From Lunularia cruciata (lineage: Eukaryota > Streptophyta > Marchantiopsida > Lunulariales > Lunulariaceae), in NCBI GenBank assembly GCA_948567375.1, contig OX419762.1:36003034-36067033 (forward strand): 64,000 nucleotides of DNA, in the 5' to 3' direction. Shown in pieces: positions 35,242 through 45,038 of this stretch (within the stretch, counting starts at the first letter, position 1; every line of letters begins with the position of its first letter). The notes under the pieces were generated by a model that made no database searches, was not told where the DNA came from, and saw only the letters and a program-made list of their open reading frames with translations. Made by a program: the position numbers and the translations under genes.

Positions 35242-36186
35242 TCAGAGGATCAGACGAGGATTGTCCTCCAAGTTCGCATTGATTTGTTTGAGCTTTGCTG
35301 GAACCTTGCCGTCTAATTTGTTGTTGGATAAATCCACGAACTCCAGAAGTGGCATGTCATTGAATGTCTGGGGGATCTGCCCAGTGAGTTGGTTTTCATG
35401 AAGATCCAGGTTTCTGAGCTTCTTCAAAACGCTAATGGTGGAAGGAATGCTAGTGAACGCCATGCGACCATTCTGAGTCGCCATGTAGAAAGAATCGAGG
35501 TTACTCGGTAATTGACGAGCATTCAGAGGACCGTCCAGAAAGTTAAAAGACACGTTCATGAAGAGCATAATGCTCAGGTCGCGAGGACCCTCAGCTTTGG
35601 GAAGCGGACCCCATAATCGGTTATTATCCAGTCGAAGAGTAGCCACCTTTGGGAGATTGTACACTCCACCGGGAATTGGACCATAGAAAGCATTGCTGCC
35701 CAAATCCAATTTCGTGAGGACCTTCAAGTTGCTGAGAGTTGAGGGAATCTCTGCAAACATTTTGTTCCCGTAAAGATAAAGGGAATCCAGGTTTGTCAAC
35801 TGGCCAAATTCTATCGGGATTTTCCCCGTCAATCGATTGAGAGCCAGATTCAGTGACGTGAGTTTCGTGAGACGTCCTAGTGATCTGGGAACCCAGCCAC
35901 CGAAGTCGTTGCCCCCGAGATGGAGAACCTTAAGAGTGGTGAGATTTCCGAGTGTCTCCGGAAGTAAACCGCCCATGCCAGGCGAGAGTTCAAAGTTCCG
36001 TCCAACAGCCACCTCCGCACCATTGATTATTTCAAAGGATTCGATGCTGCGCCATCCATCGATGCAGGTGGGGATGCCTCCCTGCAAGTTGGGATGGTAA
36101 CGCAGGAGAAATGTCTTCAACTTGCTTAATTTGCAGAGCTCCCTTGGAATGCCGCTAGTGCCATTAAGGCCTTCCCCAAACAGACC

Positions 36187-37018
36187 AAATCGCAACGGCT
36201 ACTTTCTCTACAGCGATGAGGTTTCGCCTAGGTTTGGTCCACCCATCTGCATCTTCACTACTCACTTGTGAGTGTGGTTCCACATTAGATGCAGCGGCAG
36301 TCAACATGACACGATGTCCTTTTGGAGGACAGAGGATAGCTACACATGATGCCATTAGAGACTTAGTGTTTGCTATGGCACGAGAGAGTGGATACTTAGC
36401 TTGGAGGGAGCGTTCGTATGCATTGCAGACGACACGTGTCAAGGCAGACTTATACTTGGTCCGAGATGATCAGGTGACAGTAGCGGATGTCGTGGTCACG
36501 GACCCTACGCGGGATACAGTTTCGGAAGGAGTGATTACCCATCCCCCTGGATGGGCGGCGAGTGTAGCAGCAGGTCGCAAGGTCTCCAAGTATAGGGGCA
36601 TGCATCGAGGTCACCTCTTTGTTCCTCTAGCCTTGGAGTTATATGGAGCGATGGACACGGCATTTGACACATTTGTCAGAGAGTGCGCGAGAGCTTATCA
36701 TGTTAGGCGTCAGGGGGTACCACTCTCACTCTCATACTTTGTAGTTTACTTTAGACAGCGTGTGTCCATTGCTCTACAGAGGGCAGTGGCTGGTGCAATC
36801 CATAGGAGAGCAATCACATTAGGTGATGTTTCTTCGGATGCTCCAGTTGTGTGTAGACCGTACGACTTGCATAGCTCGGATATCTTAGGTGAGGTAGGGC
36901 AGATTTCTCATACAGGCTCTATTGGGGCTTAGCCCCATGTTACCTTTTTTGTCTCTCCCTTGTACGGCTTGATGGGGTCTTCCCATCCTTCATTTTTCCT
37001 ACGCGGTCGCCTTTTTTT
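36187..37018 (+). mobile_element. 5'-truncated non-LTR retrotransposon of the restriction-like-endonuclease type
   Basis: Inserted on the plus strand inside the LRR gene between 11-bp repeats at 36176-36186 and 37019-37029 (one mismatch). It contains only the C-terminal part of the ORF and an 86-bp 3' tail. The tail holds two stem-loops (GGGGC-TTA-GCCCC around the stop codon and ATGGG-GTCTT-CCCAT) and T-rich ends. Related tails are at 23123-23226 and 39900-39998. 5' truncation with a target duplication is the signature of target-primed reverse transcription. Confidence 0.8.
36216..36932 (+). CDS. C-terminal zinc-finger/restriction-like endonuclease domain of the non-LTR retrotransposon (partial)
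   Basis: Open for 238 codons, and also open upstream to the insertion edge, so the Met is internal to the original protein. Residues 18-45 form a C-E-C-G...R-C-P-F-G-G-Q-R...T-H-D finger like the CCHC-type finger before the endonuclease of R2-class elements. Then A-D-L-Y-L-V (Asp78) and V-A-D-V-V-V-T-D-P (Asp91) with K-x-S-K-Y-R-G (Lys125) fit the PD-(D/E)XK order of the restriction-like endonuclease that nicks the target. The RT part is missing. The lack of stops implies recent insertion. The family could be R2-, CRE-, NeSL- or Utopia-like; I cannot place it without a tree. Confidence 0.65.
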   Translation: MRFRLGLVHPSASSLLTCECGSTLDAAAVNMTRCPFGGQRIATHDAIRDLVFAMARESGYLAWRERSYALQTTRVKADLYLVRDDQVTVADVVVTDPTRDTVSEGVITHPPGWAASVAAGRKVSKYRGMHRGHLFVPLALELYGAMDTAFDTFVRECARAYHVRRQGVPLSLSYFVVYFRQRVSIALQRAVAGAIHRRAITLGDVSSDAPVVCRPYDLHSSDILGEVGQISHTGSIGA

Positions 37019-37185
37019 CCAAATAGACCTGGAGCAACTGTATCGATGTGAAGAATCTCAAGATTGCTGAGCTTGCCAAACTCCGCTGGTAACGGCCCCC
37101 AGAAGCTAGTAGCCTCGATATACAGCCTCCTAAGCTTCAAAATGCTCCCCCATGCTTTGGGTAATTGTCTGTCCAGGCCCTGAAA

Positions 37186-38639
37186 TCGAATGTCCAAGAT
37201 TTAATGTCTTCCAAAGTGTATAAACTTGTAAGTATAAGTTAAAAAATAACTATCATGAAATGAAGTGCATATCCTCTTCAACAGGAGGTAACACTACTTT
37301 GAATTATAATGACCTGTTAAATGAGTTAATAGGTTACGTCAAGTCTTCCGTATGCCTTATGGTAACCATCGAACTCATCTCTTGTGTCAGATTTATTCCC
37401 CGTTTATTTACTACTATTTGATAAATAAATAAAGTACTTGGTAGGTGAGGAGAAAGGAGTACAAAGCATGAACAAGTACAAAAGAACAAAGAGCACCAGG
37501 CCCAACAGTCCCACATGGCAAAAAATGTCCCACATGGCAAAAAAGACACGCCAAAGCAAGGCCTAAAAGTACCATAGGGGAAAAAGCATGCCAATAGCAA
37601 AGCACCAAAGAAACTAAGGAGAGTGTAGTCTACTCTTGACTTGTGTGGGAGAGGTCCTCCAAAGCTATGTCTGGTAAGAGGGGAAGGAGTACACTAGCCA
37701 TGTTAGGTGTGCCTATTGTAATTGCTCATTGGTGAAGACCCAAAGCTTGAGCTTGTTGCAAAGTCATTGACGTATGTTGTTGGTAATACAATGTGAGCAT
37801 GACTAAAGAGGGAATCAATGCTCCTCTCCTTTGCAAAGAACCCTATGTTGCTTCCTTGAGAAGATTGTCAAAATGGTGATGAGGGCACCCAAAAATCTTA
37901 ATTGCTAGGGAGACAAAGGTATCCAAGGAAAGCTAGGTTGTATTGTGGTCCTCCTTGCCCCTAGAGGCAATGGTTGTTGCTACTCCATCCTATATGCCTA
38001 TTGTGCCAATGACTCTGCTCGTAGAGGGTTCACCACCACCATGTCATGCAAGGTGCAATGACCATTCGTGAAGGTAACAATATCTGCTAACATCCAATGG
38101 ATAGGTGGTCTTGGTAGTTCCAACCATTGCTTGTTCTACACTTGGGCTTGTGTAGCTCAAAAGATCTTAGCAACAATATCACAAATTGCATCATGGACTC
38201 TAGTAAGCTCCTTACTACACATCATAGAAAGTGTATCCCTTGCATGACATATGAGGATTCACATGCACACTGGGCTGGAAGGCCTATGAGAGCAAGATGT
38301 GGGAGACCCAACCTCAATCATAGAGCTATGATAAACTCCTCAAAAGTAAAACAGAAGTCATCAATCAAGGATGAAGTCTAGAGCAAAGCTCTAGACCTTT
38401 TAGCTCCTAGGATAAGATCTTAGCTCTATTAGGTTAGAAGTACATTCGTGAGGATGCTAGTAAGTGTGTGAGTATGCATATGTTCATTGAGATCTGCTTG
38501 GAGCTTCCTAAAGTCTAGGGATACATAATCAATAAACTCAAGGAGTGAGATGTATGCAAGGGCAAGCAATAAGTTACATGCAAATTGAAGATATGCTTGG
38601 AAGTAGTAAGTATCACCACTTGGCTTGCACATTACCCAA
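37186..38639. other. AT-rich region with no recognised gene
   Basis: Short frames only. A pair of 19-bp-spaced repeats (GTCCCACATGGCAAAAAA) is at 37508-37545. A hairpin of 8-bp arms, TCTAGAGC-AAA-GCTCTAGA, followed by a T run, is at 38378-38402. Earlier exons of the LRR gene could hide here but were not recognised. Confidence 0.35.
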
Positions 38640-38765
38640 TATTTGGAAGGTACCAAGTAGCTTCCTAGATGCTTCTAGGAATATACTTACAATTCTTGGC
38701 TAATTTGACTTATTTGCTACTTTTTTAGTCTTGACTAACTTGCTTGTAAACTCCATTTTGTACAT
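38640..38765 (-). repeat. Fragment of a chromovirus LTR
   Basis: Minus-strand match to the start of the B-F family LTR: ends TTTTGTACA (usual ATTGTTACA), with the CTAGATGCTTCTAGGAATAT-like region and GGCTAATTTGACTTATT. The promoter half is missing. It directly abuts the retrotransposon relic at 38766. Confidence 0.6.
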
Positions 38766-39998
38766 AGACCATACAACTTGCATAGCCTAGACATCTTAGG
38801 TGTAATATGGCTAATGAGAAACCTTGTGAAACTTTGAACATTGTATTATAACTTAAAAGAACTTTGCTTCTTGCAATTTTGATATAAAGTTGAGCCATGC
38901 AAAAGATGTATAGAAAGGTACATTCAATTACCACTCAACATTTTTTTTGCTTATTGATGCTCAACTTGTTTACTATTTGTATCATTTCTATACCTTTCAC
39001 CTTCATTGCTTGTTTTGTGAAATGTAGATGAGTATATAATGAAGATTCTTGTGATGACCTTGCAAAATGTAATAGATATAAAAATTGTATTGCAATTTAA
39101 AATAATTTGCTACTTGGAGTTTTGATATAAAGGTGAGCCATGCAAAAGGTGTGCAAAAATGTTTATCTAGTAACCATCCAACAATTTCTTGCTTATTGAT
39201 ATTCAATTGGCTAGTTGATTGTATCATATTTGTACTTTTACCTTCAAAAATTGGTTTTTTCTATGGATACAATAAAATACAATGAAGATTGTTGTGATGA
39301 TTAGAGCACTTGCAAAATGCAAAAGATCTAAAACATTGTGTTGCAACTTAAAGGATTTTTCTACTTGGAATTTTAAATATAAAAGTGAGCTATGAAAATG
39401 TATAAAAAATGTATATTTTGGTTTCTACTCAATATTGTCTTACTTATTAATGCTCAACTTGCTTACTAATTGTATCAAATTTGTATCTTTCACTTTCAAA
39501 GAATTTGTTATTCATGCATACAAGAGAGTGCAATGAAGATTGATGTGATGAAAAATGATACCTTTTACCTTCAAATAATTCATAATTTTCACATACAATG
39601 GAGTGCAATGAAGATTATTGTGATGATGAGAGACCTTGCCATAACTTAAAGGTTTTTGTTCTGGCAATTTTGATGTAAAGATGAGTCATGCAAAGCAAAA
39701 GGTGTACAAAAAGGCATACCCAATTGTCACCCAACATTATCTAGCTTATTGATGCTCAACTTGTTCATTGATTGTACTACTTTTGTACTTTCCACCTTTA
39801 AATAATTGTTTGTTTTGTCCATACTATAGAGTACAATGAAGATTGTTGTAATGATGAAAGATATCGCAGAATGCAAATTATGTAATTGTGCAAATTATTG
39901 ACTCTATTGGGGCTTAGACCCATTTTACCTTTTTTGTCTCTCCCTTGTACAGCTTGATGTGGTCTTCCCATCCTTTGTTTTTTCTATACGGTTGTCTT
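38766..39998 (+). mobile_element. Second, decayed copy of the non-LTR retrotransposon 3' end, interrupted by tandem repeats
   Basis: Bases 38766-38806 match 36857-36897 (T-A-G-A-C-C-x-T-A-C-x-A-C-T-T-G-C-A-T-A-G). Bases 39900-39998 match the tail from ACTCTATTGGGGCTTAG to the CTATACGGTTGTC end. The 25 bp expected between are replaced by about 1.09 kb of tandem repeat. Base changes are many, so this copy is much older than the one in the LRR gene. Confidence 0.7.
38807..39899. repeat. Satellite-like tandem repeat, four units of about 240-300 bp
   Basis: The motif GAGCCATGCAAAAGnTGT recurs at 38892, 39135, 39387 and 39683 (spacings 243, 252 and 296). CTTATTGATGCTCAACTTG recurs at 38951, 39191, 39443 and 39746. 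Each unit also has a GATATAAA run and an ACAATGAAGATTnTTGTGATGA run. Units are diverged by substitutions and small indels. It is inserted in the retrotransposon relic. Confidence 0.8.
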
Positions 39999-40721
39999 CT
40001 ACTCTCAATTATGTTAAACATTGGGGGTTTCAAATTTAGCTTTAGGAGGTCTATAGAAATTCCATACAGATTTTATATGGGAGTATTATATACTTTTATG
40101 GGGAGTTAATGAAACTATAATATTTTGCTTTTGGGAAATTTTGATAGCTATAAAGACTTAGGGGGGGACCTTAGTGTAAATAAAATTTTATGGCTATAAG
40201 GTATATCATAAATATCAATAAGAAAAATCACAACTTGATCCAAAGAATTGTAAAGGTTTGAGAATAGTGTATACCCACCTACTATCAAAGTAGGGAAATG
40301 ATAATGTGTGAATGCAATCATACCCACCCATTGTCAAAGTAATATGATTATGTACAAACTATCAAAATTGTAATTTGACTTCTTTTCTCTAATTGATATC
40401 ATTGCACAGATCAAGCTTCCATATTTCTAATTATATTAAATGGTTTCATTAAAATGATTTTCTAAGTGGTTTTTCCTAGGTTGGAATGAAGTAAACATAT
40501 GTATGCTAAAACCTATATCTTTTAAATATTTTTTTGACATAAGACTCACTATCAAATGTGAAGTACATGCTTATTAGGTTTCAATATGGAAGACATCTCT
40601 TTGTGCAAATAATTGAGGGATGTTATATACTAACCTAAAGGTATGTAAATGGAACATGTTTACATTCATTACACGTTGAATCAATAAATCAATTGACATC
40701 AATGAGCAATATAATTTTTGA
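39999..40721. other. AT-rich region with no recognised gene
   Basis: No coding motifs. Two similar CATACCCACC...TGTCAAAGTA blocks occur at 40270 and 40320. Confidence 0.35.
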
Positions 40722-41297
40722 TAGCAATTGGTTATGTCTTTCTATACACCTGCACAACTCATCTTTATATCAAAATTTCAAATAACAAGGTCCTTTAAGT
40801 TGTAATATAATGTGGGTTTCAAAGCTAAAATTCATAAGACAACTATGGAAGAATGTCATTTTACAAGATGTTTAAGTGATCTCATCAAGTTTGAATAAAA
40901 TCCTTGTGAAATTCACATCAAATTATTTTATGGGTATAGAAGACTTTTATGTGCCCTTTCAAATCAAACCATGTACTGTGGTAGATTAGGTAGAAGTTTA
41001 GGTCAGAGTAATATTAATGAGGTCAAGGGTAAGGTAAATTAACATTTTAACATTAATATTACTCTAACATAAAGTTTTACTTAATCCATACCAAACTCAA
41101 GGGGTTTGATTTGAAAGTGCTTGTAAAATTCTTCTACACCCATAAAAATATTTTACAAGAGTCTAGTAAAAATCTTTGTAAAAATGACACTCTTTCATAG
41201 TAGTACTATAAATTCTAGCTTTGAAACCTCCAATTATGTTGCAACTTAAAGGACTTTGTTACTTTGTTAAAGAAATTTGATATAAAAGTGTTCTCCA
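40722..41297. repeat. Large imperfect inverted repeat, arms about 270-300 bp
   Basis: The left arm (about 40722-41022) and the reverse complement of the right arm (about 41028-41297) align. Shared blocks are TTTATATCAAAnTTTC, TCCTTTAAGTTG, GGTTTCAAAGCTA, AGTGTCATTTTTACA-like, TTATGGGTnTAGAAGA, CTTTCAAATCAAACC and AGAGTAATATTAATG. Its centre lies near 41025 with almost no loop. The outer parts match the tandem-repeat unit at 38807-39899. The right arm is cut by a gypsy integrase fragment. It could be a foldback or MITE-like element. Confidence 0.7.
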
Positions 41298-41544
41298 AAC
41301 TAGTGAATTGAGTGCCCTGATCAATGATGAACACTTGAGACAAGCCATGGTGAGAAAAGACCACAATTAAGTACAATTGAGCTATTAATGGAGCAATCAT
41401 ATCCTTGGTCATATGAAACATATGAATCATTTTGCTGAGTCGGTTTACAAAGATTACAATGGAGTCAAACCTTGAAGTGGTCTTGGGCAATTCGAAAACC
41501 AGATCCATGACAAATGGCTGGAAGTAAATTTGGATCTCATGCAT
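41290..41544 (-). pseudogene. Integrase fragment of the second Ty3/gypsy family
   Basis: Minus strand: D-L-V-F-E-L-P-K-T-T-S-R-F-D-S-I, then S-K-M-I-H and F-S-H-H-G-L-S, and I-D-Q-G-T-Q-F. These are the first two catalytic Asp regions of the integrase. Closely similar to 13330-13560. Truncated on both sides. Confidence 0.7.
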
Positions 41545-42407
41545 AGTGTAGAAAGTAAGGAGAGAAGGATGTTAATGAGGCTTGCCAATCGAACTAATAG
41601 CCCATGGCCAACCAAGGTAATTGGAGATCCCAATCTCCCAAGTGACTTTGCTACAAACTATACTTATGCAATTCTCTCTTCATTATATGAATCCTCTCTT
41701 CATTGTCTCTCTACTAAGCCATTTGCATTAGGGTGATCTTAGGAGTAGTAAGATGATCAATCAAGGCCTTGTCACACAAGACTTGAAACTCTTCCAAGAA
41801 CTCTATACCTTGATTACTCAAAACCTTAGTAGGTGCATAAAAATGACTAAGTACCCAATCAAGGAGAGAGTAAGCCATCCCTTCATTGGACTTGTCAAAA
41901 AGTACCACCAACTCAATCTACTTAGAGAAGTGTTGCACCATAACCAAAACATATTGATGACATCTTACAATCAATGGTAAAGGTTGAATAGAGTCCAAAC
42001 TCCAATGGTAATCCTATCCCATGCCTGTTACATCCATCAAATGGGTGTAATTGTGGCATAAGAGCACTAAATGATGCTCTAACTTGGTCACAAAACACAC
42101 ATCTAGTAAAAAACTAATATACATTGGATTGCATACTGCACCACTAATAATGACTCTAGAGTAAGCTATATGTATGTTTTATTCCAAAATGTCTTAGCTC
42201 CTCATGAACATGATATATCAATTGTGGTCCTGGAGATAGAAGTGGTACTACTCATAGTCTACCATCCTCCCATACACAAAGAAAGGTGTTTGCTCTCTAG
42301 TCTTAATAGCTTGGCTCATTAAAGGATACAATCGTTCTCCTTGGCACCAACTATGCCACCCACAACACCAATGCAAAGATAATCCATCACTAAGACATCA
42401 TCATGAA
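41545..42407 (-). pseudogene. Integrase relic of a further Ty3/gypsy element
   Basis: The frame 41911-41714 contains V-L-S-N-Q-G-I-E-F-L-E-E-F, the region of the second catalytic Asp (here Asn) and downstream core. The sequence to 42407 holds a heavily decayed upstream part. It does not match the two families above. It ends where the LTR fragment at 42408 begins. Confidence 0.5.
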
Positions 42408-42786
42408 TGTAAAAGATCAAGACCGAGGAGAGAAATAGGAGAATGGAAGCTCACATTGGGACATTTGAATGAGGGAAACTTTGAATGCCTAGCATGAGCT
42501 TTGGCTCTCATATTTAGGCCACATATAAGGCTCTTCAAAAGCTTCTCAATAAGCTTCCTTGAGCCTCTTTCTTGGAATGAAAACCAAGTTAATTGGGAAG
42601 CTTCTCAAGAAGCTTCCTTCTTAAAGCCGCCTACTTGACATGCAAGCTAAGTTGGTTGGAAGCTTCTAGAAGCTTCCTTCTAGAAACTACTTATTTGGGG
42701 TGCAAGTTAAGATAGCGAGAAGTTTCCTAAGAAGCTTCCTAGATACTTCTAGGATATTCCAGGCTAATTTGGCCTATTCATTACTT
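42408..42786 (-). repeat. Truncated chromovirus LTR next to a full one
   Basis: Starts TGTAAAAG (the LTR 3' end on the minus strand) and runs to GGCCTATTCATTACTTTGTA, where the remaining about 45 bp of the LTR are missing. The next LTR begins in the shared TGTAAAAGACC, giving two LTRs in tandem. Confidence 0.75.
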
Positions 42787-43414
42787 TGTAAAAGACCCAG
42801 ACCGAGGAGAGAAATAGGAGAATGGAAACTCATATTGGGACACTGGAATGAGGGAAAACTCCGAATGCCTAGCATGAGCTTTGGCTTTGGTATTTATAGG
42901 TAGCATAAAAAGTCCTTGATAAGCTTCTCATGAAGCTTCCTTGACCTGCTTTCTTAGAGTGCAAGCCAAGTTAACTAGGAAGTTTCTCAAGAAACTTCTT
43001 TCTAGAAGTTACCTACTTGGCGTGCAAGCTAAGCTAGTTAGAAGCTTCTAAAAGCTTCCTTCTAGAAGCTACACGCTTGGGGCGCAAGTTAACTAGTTGG
43101 GAAGCTTTCCAAGAAGCTTCCTAGATGCTTCTAGAATATTCTAGGCTAATTTGGCTTATTCTCTACTTTGTTAGCCTTACTAACTACGTCACTAAACTCA
43201 ATATTATTACATATTCCCCCACCGCTAGTTGGTGATGTCCTTGTCGCCATGGAAGCTTCAAACTCCTAGATGGTCGTTTGTGCAATCTAGAGGTGAGAAA
43301 GAGGTTCCCATGTGGCATCAAGAAGGGTATACCCTTTCCAAAGGACCTTGTACTCTGTATGTTATTGGCATCTTTGTTGGATGTGGTGACGTGCAAGGAT
43401 ATGATCAACTTCAT
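42787..43414 (-). pseudogene. Chromovirus 'E': 3' LTR and chromodomain end
   Basis: LTR at 42787-43211 (minus), followed by about 200 bp of chromodomain-end coding sequence (43212-43414, the region ...A-T-W-E-P-L-S-H-L), up to the insertion point of element B. E continues at 48903. With the 5' LTR of B (43415) this makes two LTRs in inverted orientation only 203 bp apart. Confidence 0.75.
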
Positions 43415-43837
43415 TATAACAATATGGAGTTTAGCGACGTTGTTAGTGAGGCTAGCAAAGTAGAGAATAAGCCAAATTAGCCTAGAATATTCTAGAAGCA
43501 TCTAGGAAGCTTATTGGAAGCTTCCCAACTAGTTAACTTGCACCTCAAGCAGGTAGCTTCTAGAAGGAAGCTTCTAGAAGCTTCTAACTAGCCTAACTTA
43601 CACCCCAAGTATGCGACTTCTAGAAGGAAGTTTCTTGAGAAGCTTCTTGTTTAACTTGGCTTGCACTTTAAGAAAGCGGCTCAAGGAAGCTTCTTGAGAA
43701 GCTTCTCAAGGGCCTTGTATGCTACTTATAAATACCAAAGCCAAAGCTCATGCTAGGCATTTGGAGTTTTCCCACATTCGGCGTCCCAATGTGAACTTCC
43801 ATTCTCCTATTTCTCTCCCCGGTTTTGGTCTTTTACA
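43415..43837 (+). repeat. 5' LTR of chromovirus B with heat-shock-type promoter
   Basis: Starts TATAACAATATGG (the usual TGTAAC with one change) and ends CTTTTACA. Perfect heat-shock-element arrays GAAtaTTCtaGAA (43485-43497) and GAAgcTTCtaGAAgcTTC (43567-43584) lie upstream of a TATAAATA box (43727-43734). Further GAAGCTTCTTGAGAAGCTTC arrays lie at 43620-43710. Confidence 0.85.
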
Positions 43838-43859
43838 TTGGTATTAGAGTAGGAATGGG

Positions 43860-45030
43860 ATGGATGGAATTTATGGACCACCAAATCCACTTCCACCAAA
43901 CCATTGGGATTTCCGTGTCCAAGTGCTACCCAAGCATTATTTCACGCAATTCATCACCTCACACTTTGGACAAGATTTTATGCATATGATCACCATATCT
44001 GAGGAACCCTTGATACTTATGGTTGTAACTTATGGAGAACGATGGACGTGCTATTTTTATGTGTTAATAAATTAGATACATAAGAGGTGGAGTGATAGAG
44101 TAGCAACCATGGTGGCAATACTTGATGTTATCCTTGCTATGTAGCAACAAATCAAGCACCTTACTTGATTGTTGGATGAATGAGATCTTTGACGACAAGA
44201 GCATATAGAGAGAGTACCAATTTCAGAAGGAGAAGATCGAATCAAATTCCCTAAGCCCAAGGAATTTGAAGGCAAGAATCTCCCGGGTGCAGTGGAGAAT
44301 TTTGTGTTTGACTGTGAATGTTATTTTGAAGCTACTAATCTACAAGATGAGCAAAAAAAATTTCTCTTGGTTTCTAGACAATTGGATGGAGTAGCAAAGC
44401 TATGGTGGAGATTCAGAGTGGAGCAAGTTGAACAAAAAATTGTTGCACCAATCTTGACATGGGCAAAATTCAAGAGCGCAATAATTAGTCAGTTCCAAGC
44501 TATAAATGCCACACGAGCTACACGGGATAAGTTGGCAGAGTTGAAACATATTGGCTCTGTAAGAAGTTACATCACGCAGTTCCAAAACGCTATCATGCAA
44601 ATTCTAGATATATTGGAAGGTGAAGCTCTGGATTGATTTTTGAGGAGCTTGAAGGCAAGAACCAAATTAAAGATACATGCGAGAGCCACAACACTTGGAG
44701 GAAGCCATGCGGTAGGCCGAACATTTTGATTCCTTGGTGGTAAAAACTTGGTCTCGACCTCGACCTCCATAGAGCCTACCAATACACTACACACAAGTGG
44801 AGGAGCCAGCACCAATGGAGATTGATGCCATTCAACAAAGACTACTTGGCATGGCAGATAGAGAGAAATTGTGACAAAATGGTGGTTGTTTTTATTGTCA
44901 CCAATTGGAGTATTGCATTGTTGAATGTCCACTCAAAAATGGACAACCTCGGCAAGTTGCCCAGGTGGAGGTTGTGGAGCAAAATGATCAAGGAAACAAG
45001 GAATCCTAGTAGGAGATTTTGAGCCGCCTA
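43860..45030 (+). pseudogene. Gag of chromovirus B
   Basis: The first frame starts at 43860, soon after the primer-binding site, and is broken. The Gag domain is at 44220-44636: K-E-F-E-G-K-N-L-P-G, C-Y-F-E-A, V-A-K-L-W-W-R-F, and L-A-E-L-K-H-I-G-S-V. After a stop near 44636 the C-terminal part runs to about 45030 with frameshifts. Same Gag as in elements C and D. Confidence 0.7.
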
Positions 45031-45038
45031 TTGGGAGC

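Larger units (their letters stand above)
35242..37185 (-). pseudogene. Leucine-rich-repeat protein gene, split by a retrotransposon
   Basis: Minus strand. The exon part 37179-37030 encodes L-P-x-A-W-G-S-I-L-K-L and G-P-L-P-A-E-F-G-K-L. The coding sequence resumes at 36186 and runs open to a stop at 35242. Together they encode about ten plant-type repeats (L-x-x-L-x-L-x-x-N-x-L-x-G-x-I-P), for example N-R-L-T-G-K-I-P. There is no transmembrane segment or kinase in the visible part, so it may be a secreted or receptor-like LRR protein or a truncated kinase gene. A TTTCAG just upstream (37185-37180 on the minus strand) looks like a 3' splice site, so earlier exons may exist farther right, though I see none. 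The 832-bp insertion (36187-37018) lies within one repeat, duplicating 11 bp (CCAAAyAGACC). Each half is otherwise undamaged, so the break is probably young. Confidence 0.8.

Noticed and set aside
37508..37545. Two GTCCCACATGG motifs resembling the plant snRNA upstream element
   Set aside because: They are 19 bp apart in a simple repeat, with no TATA box or snRNA sequence downstream on either strand.
38807..39899. CRISPR-like array
   Set aside because: Units are 240-300 bp, diverged and without constant short repeats and unique spacers; the genome is eukaryotic.
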